64,000 nucleotides of DNA from Lineus longissimus. Taxonomy: Eukaryota; Nemertea; Pilidiophora; Heteronemertea; Lineidae. Shown here piece after piece: positions 58,808-64,000 of the stretch. The notes under the pieces are model-generated. The model had not been told where the DNA came from, searched no databases, and saw nothing but the letters and a program-made list of their open reading frames with translations. Position 1 is the stretch's first letter; each line of letters opens with the position of its first letter. Where the stretch lies: positions 10,617,001-10,681,000 of the forward strand of contig NC_088308.1 in NCBI RefSeq assembly GCF_910592395.1, written 5' to 3'. The translations under genes and the position numbers were made by a program.

Positions 58808-60061
58808 CTGAAAGTTTTAAAGAGGAAAATATTTGACTGAGATATGGTTAATGTGATAACACCATAACATCTATTCGTACTTTAGACCATTTCTTTATAG
58901 TCTGCTGCTATGTTAAAAGCCAGTTTTTGTAATAATCAGGCGGATGTCTATGAGAGGGTGAATATGACCGCCTCAAATTTGCCAATTTTTTTGGTAAAAC
59001 ACCAATCGGTAGATAGAAAAATACCGAAATTCTTGTTCATTCAACCGAACAGGCCTCTGGAATAGTCAATGTTTTGAAATATATCAATCCACCAATGACT
59101 GCCCCGCTTTACTTTGATCGCAGTGCGTTGAATTTAGACTTTGGTCAAGTACGATCTATATAAAATGTTGAAGATATTATTTTCTGGTGTCCATAAATTA
59201 ACAACTTTTTTTTAGGAGCTTAAGCAAATGGCCTATGTCTGGCTGCTAAGCGCACGATTTCTTCTTAACACCCTGCGAAAATATCGGTTTCCATGGTGAC
59301 CACTCTTAAAAAATGTTTTACTACTGTTGTAACAGACGGCTTGACATTCTATCATAAACGGTTTATACATCTTTATTTATTATATTGGGAATGCTCGTAC
59401 TATTCTAATTGATCCAAGTCTTGAGGTTTCATCAAACCATGGATAAATCATCACAAGCATATTATAAAGTATTCCTCTTTGGGGGATGATCGGTGTGATT
59501 TGTTCAAGCCGTCACACACTCGCTCTAAGTTGACACTTTATTTTCGGCAGGACTTGCTGTGTAACTTTTATGTGCCGTGTACATAACCATAGGAAGCATT
59601 GGAAACATTTATGTTTTTAACCCGTCAGATAGTCTGAATTTGGGTACATTCTGCTAAAATACATAAGAGGATATGATTTAAAAGCGGGATGTCTAAAAAT
59701 CCTCATGTCGTTCACGAATAAATTTAATATTGAAAAGTTTATTTTAGGATGACTTATTTATACAAATCATGTAGGCTTAACTCCCTTTTGGATGAGTGTA
59801 GTTCATTATGAATGTAATTTGAATTTGTCGTAAGGCGGGAATAAGCCAGAATCATTGCAAGGGATCATCTTTTAAGTCCATTGCAACTTAGAAGAAAAAC
59901 TTAAAGGGCATTAATGGCCCCGGTTGAACTATCGGTGGAGACTTAGGATTCCTTCGAGTTCTTTAATTAAATTAAGTCATGTAAGCGTGTTGTATTTCAA
60001 CCCTTCACGTACGGTAGGGTACAGGTCGAGTTCTGGACGACACAGTCAGAAGTATAACTAT
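58808..60061. other. intron of the minus-strand gene, proximal part
   Basis: AT-rich, with no repeat family or exon recognised. Confidence 0.35.
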
Positions 60062-62223
60062 CATTTTTGTCTCACAGTAGGGTAGTCTATACGATAGCGC
60101 TGTGTCCGTCGTCGTCCGTCGTCGTCGTCCGTCGTATCCTGTGGCACGTATCTTAACCGCTTGTGCTATGAACCGGAAACTTTGTATACATCATGCTCAA
60201 GGTCATATGTACCCTGACACTGAATTTTGCTCCGGTCTGATTCTTGACTTTGTCGCCAGGGGGCTTAAACCGAAAAATTAAAATGTGCAATATCTCATTT
60301 GATACTGATTTGCTTGTGACAAAAATTAAATGGTGGGTACCCCAAGCAAGGATACATCACATATCGTACGGATTTTTGATTTGACCTACTTTTCAAGGTC
60401 AAAGACGTCAAACTCTAAAATTTCACCGATAGTGGCACGTTTTGTCTTTATTCGTCCCATAGTCTTTAAATTTGGTATGTAGACACCTGTTACGTAGCTC
60501 TACATGTTGACAAAAAATCAGGTCGATGTGGCGTACTTTTCAAGGTCACAGAGGTCAAATGGTGTGAATTGGCCGTTTGTGTGTAAATATGGCACGTTTC
60601 TTAACCACTAAAGCTATGAACTTTAAACTTAATACACATGACTCCCTAGGTCAAATGACCTGTGACACTGATTTTCGGTCCGGTCTGATTCTTATCTTGG
60701 CCACCAGGGGGCCAAAACAAAAAAAATGAATAGTGCCATATCTCGCTTATTACTGATTAGCTTTTGGTAAAAATGTTATGGTAGATACTTCTAGCAAGGA
60801 TATGATACGGGTTTTTGATTTGACGTACTTGTCAAGGTCACAGAGGTCAAATGGCGTAAATTGGCCATTTATGCGTAACTGTGGAACGTTTGTTAACCCC
60901 TAAAGCTTTGAACTTGAGACTTTGTACAAAGGACCCCCTAGGTCAGCTGACCTCTGACCCTGAATTTCAGTCCGGTCTGATTCTCGACTTGGCCACCAGG
61001 GGGCCAAAAGTGAAAACCTAGAAAGTGTGTTATCTCGCTTATTTGTGATTCGTTTTCAATAACATTTTTATGGTAGGTTCTCCTAGCAAGGATACATCAC
61101 ATATCATATGAGTTTTTGATTTGACCTGCTTTTCAAGGTCACAGAGGTCAAATGGCGTAAATTGGTCGTTTGTATTACCAGCTATTGCGGGCCTAGCCAA
61201 TCAAGCCAATTGGTGCACCTGCTTAATTGGTCCTGGCAAGCCTAATGGAAAATGCATAGGAAATATCAATAAAGTTGGCTTTTTTGGGCGGGGTGTTAAA
61301 ATAATCCCAACTCCCGACTTCTGTTTCTATATGTCTAGGTATTTACTGGCAAAATTTGGAGTGATTTGGATGGAAATTCGATGGGTCCATCTACAGGTTG
61401 AAAATTTTGGTAAATCTGTAATGCTTCACTCGTAGCCCGTAGAGTAAATCCCTCAGAAATTGGGTTTTGGGGGCTTTTCTAGCAGCACTAGCTCCGAAAC
61501 TGTACATTTGATACAAACTCCCGACTTCAGACGTGGTTCATATAACTCTTAGGATTATATTCCTAAGATTTCAGTTTTACTGGAGAAAAATTCATAGTGT
61601 CCATAGGGGAGTTGAAAATTGGAGGATTTTCAATTTTTTTCCCAACAAACATGCAAAAAATATTACTTTCCACCTAGAATTAATCAAAATTTCGCAAACT
61701 ATCATAAAGTACTTCCTTGCGACAATCATTTGTGAAGCTTTCAAAAGTTTTGGCTGATTTATTTGACCCTAAATTAGCAAAAACCAAACATTTTAGTGTT
61801 TGCATGCACCAATGCACAGGAGGCTAATTGCCAGATTAATTCACACCTGTCCAATCTCAAACAATAGGAGTCTCCTATAATAGATGGAGTCTCCCTCTAT
61901 TCAAAACAGAGTGTGCTAGGCCTGCCATTGCCGGTAATGATTGTAACTATGGCACTTTTCTTAACCACTAAAGCTATGAACTTGAAATTTGGTACACATG
62001 ACTCCCTACGTCATGTAACCTCGGACAGCGAATTTCGAATTTCGATCTGGTACTCAACTTTGCCACCAGGAGGCCACAACTAAAATAGGTAAAAAGTGCA
62101 ATATCTCGTTTATTAGTGACTTGTTTTTGATGATATTCCTTTGGTACTTACTCCAAGTAACGATACATCACATGTCATACCGACTTTGGTTTGACCTATA
62201 TACTTTACATGTACAATTTTTCT
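60062..62223 (+). repeat. ~295-bp degenerate satellite with AGGTCA direct repeats
   Basis: Units share TTAACCACTAAAGCTATGAA, GTCCGGTCTGATTC, GCCACCAGGGGGCCAAAA, AGCAAGGATACATCACATAT and TTTTTGATTTGACC, then TCAAGGTCACAGAGGTCAAA. Starts of the last block near 60393, 60541, 60832 and 61132 show one short and two ~295-bp steps. A (GTC)n run precedes the array at about 60104-60140. The array is split by an insertion at about 61172-61945 and resumes to about 62220. Confidence 0.85.
61172..61945. mobile_element. ~770-bp TIR element inserted in the satellite
   Basis: The left end ATTACCAGCTATTGCGGGCC and the right-end complement ATTACCGGCAATGGCAGGCC are imperfect inverted repeats of about 24 bp. 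Satellite sequence stops at GGTCGTTTGT and resumes with GATTGTAACTATGGCAC. No transposase frame. Confidence 0.7.
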
Positions 62224-63019
62224 TAACCTGGATGAATTCCTAAGCACCAAATATCTATACGGTGAGCACAATGGCCCCTGGCCGTTTCATTTACTGGTTA
62301 GTATCAATTATGATTGTTTTAGTTATCGCTCCATAGTGAGTTAGGTCGGGTCAAACCACCAAATTATTTTTGTTCTCACAAGTATACAGCCGTTGCGTTG
62401 GCTTCAGGCTTGTTGTTGCCATTTAGGATTCGCCATGACAATGGGCTTTGGTCACAGATGCCGTTTTGCATAAGGGCCAAAGCAGTCCAGGCTGACTCTT
62501 TCTGGCGACTCCTGGGGTGAATTTCCAAGCACCTGATTGGTCCACAATGACGTATTGGAAATGTTATGAGCTTCTGGGCATGCGCAGCAGTTGGATACTT
62601 AAAGAAGGGTTACTTCTCAGGGAAGGACTCTGTCTGACACAGATTTCCGATCTGACACGAGTAGAAATTCATGCTCACATACACGGCCTATTATCTCACT
62701 GTTGAATCTCTGGAAAAACTTCTTCAAAAATATACTTTTTCACTAAACATTTAACCGTAAAGCCGGACTCGTTGATTCCTTCGATTTTCCTCCGATTTCC
62801 GACATACCTGGATCGACCCTTCGCAGGATTCCATAGACTGCACCGCATGTCAAGATCGAGGACCTCTGGGGGCCAACTCCACCAAAGTTTAGGTGTCTAC
62901 TGACAATCTGGCCTCAAACATTCGAGGCCCGGTATCAGTAAAGACGCCAGCGCCTGGTGACACTATAACCCAGTCTAGAGGCCTACGGCCAGAGAGCTTC
63001 ACTTGGTTCATTTGGTTGT
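62224..63019. other. intron DNA without recognised features
   Basis: No exon or known repeat recognised. Confidence 0.35.
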
Positions 63020-63580
63020 ACAATATATAACTTCACATGAATTCATATAAAGAGCGCGACTACGATTTGAAGACTGTTTACTAGTTGCGATGGTGATCCT
63101 TGGACTGTCACAACCCAGTAGATGCATGGTCACAACCAGTAACTGCAGTCAGGGCTATTACACCGAATCCGTTCAGCCGGAGAAAAAACAGTCCTGTCAC
63201 AACATAGAGACAGCCAGTAAATGCAGTCTGGACCTTTTTTTATGAATTCCTTTGAAGCGTAGGATGTGAAAAACAAGTCAAGTCGATGCATGGTCACCAC
63301 CTTGAGGCAAGCAGTAAAGGCAGTCTGGGGATTTACATCAATCCCTTGAAGTTTACATCAAATCCATTATAAAGTGCAGGTTGAGACAAAGCAGCTCCGA
63401 TGCATAGTCACAATCTAGGGACAACAGCCTGTGCCTTTACATAAATTCCTTTGAAGTGTGCGTGGGTTGTGACAAACTAGTCCAGTAAACATGGTCCAGC
63501 CTAGGCCGGGGGTAACCTTTACATGAGGGACAACCAAGCAGTAAATGCAAGGTCAGGACCAAGTCCAAAGGGTATGATAG
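63020..63580. repeat. degenerate ~110-130-bp tandem repeat
   Basis: Blocks such as GATGCATGGTCAC, CAGTAAATGCAGTC, TTTACATCAAT and CCTTTGAAG(T/C)G recur four or five times in the same order with variable spacing. Confidence 0.6.
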
Positions 63581-63710
63581 ATAGCCTACATTGATAGCGA
63601 GTAAAAACTCAACAGAGAAACTGATATTTTTTTTAATCAACTGCCACGTAATGTTTTCTTCATTGAGTTATAAGTGTTACAGAGGAATAGAATGAAATAC
63701 TAGAATCTAC

Positions 63711-63869
63711 CGGTTCTTCTGATGACCGAGTGAGCACGGATGTTGAAAAGCCATTGGAGGTGCAAAGTGTCCGGTTCTCTGAGAGTGATGATGCTCAGCT
63801 CCTTTCTCTCTGTCATCTGTGTCTGTGATGCGGTCATTAAAAGCGTTGAAATGCGGCTGTGGATCATAC
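63711..63869 (-). CDS. unrecognised gene, penultimate recognised exon
   Basis: On the minus strand the acceptor CTGTTTGTTTACAG| and donor AACCG|GTAGAT bound 159 bases. In the phase that matches the 58.6-58.8 kb exon (phase 2 at both ends), the exon codes Y-D-P-Q-P-H-F-N-A-F-N-D-R-I, then an acidic D-T-D-D-R-E stretch, H-H-H-S-Q-R-T-G-H-F-A-P-P and H-Q-K-N-R. A second frame is also open here but, once joined to the last exon, it stops after 13 codons; the chosen frame gives a 55-codon tail. The gene continues beyond the right edge of the window. The intermediate intron is 4.9 kb, and additional small exons in it cannot be excluded. Confidence 0.55.
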
Positions 63870-64000
63870 CTGTAAACAAACATTGAGAAAACAGTTTGAT
63901 TTTGCTTAGGCGTACCAAGTTATATAAGACCAACATACACTAATTAGGGGCTAGTGATCAAGGAAGTTCACTGATATGATTGAGAATATAGATTCAATGC

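Noticed and set aside
1-64000. CRISPR arrays, rRNA genes, operons and bacterial-type terminators
   Set aside because: The introns, LINEs and SINEs show a eukaryotic nuclear sequence. The tandem arrays lack the repeat-spacer pattern, and no rRNA-like segment was recognised.

Overview
The window looks like nuclear DNA from a marine invertebrate. The evidence is genes split by GT/AG introns, AT-rich non-coding DNA, CR1/L2-type LINEs, tRNA-derived SINEs, many short inverted-repeat elements, and a monocarboxylate-transporter family gene. A lophotrochozoan or a cephalochordate would fit, but the sequence alone does not fix the phylum. Most long open frames here are chance. I recovered the real genes by joining short exons whose splice signals and intron phases agree.

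Layout. (1) 0.8-9.2 kb, plus strand: a complete four-exon SLC16/MCT-like transporter of 455 residues. Its intron 2 holds a rearranged CR1/L2-like LINE. Its intron 3 is filled by a ~62-bp minisatellite that repeats the last bases of exon 3 together with its splice donor. (2) 13.2-35.0 kb, plus strand: a three-exon gene for a 146-residue Ly6/Quiver(Sleepless)-like protein with signal peptide, ten-cysteine domain and GPI-type tail. Its 20.8-kb first intron has collected two LINEs, a mariner remnant, SINEs and several inverted-repeat elements. (3) 35-43 kb: no gene recognised. It holds a ~970-bp foldback element built from a 20-bp-period near-palindrome and a 943-bp element with perfect 25-bp terminal inverted repeats. 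(4) 43.5-46.0 kb, plus strand: a two-exon gene for a 482-residue type II membrane protein whose lumenal part resembles the five-bladed beta-propeller glycosidase/phosphorylase/glycosyltransferase group (GH130-like). (5) 46-58.6 kb: repeats only, including a pentanucleotide microsatellite, a 993-bp tandem array of a short TIR element, conserved hairpins and a TA-flanked element. (6) 58.6-63.9 kb, minus strand: the last two coding exons of an unrecognised gene ending in a short coiled coil. Its intron contains a ~295-bp satellite carrying AGGTCA direct repeats, itself interrupted by a TIR element.

The genes show no sign of acting in one pathway. Each is an independent eukaryotic transcription unit. 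The most unusual structure is the tandem array of duplicated 5' splice sites in the transporter gene; next are the 20-bp-period palindromic foldback element and the unannotated propeller enzyme.
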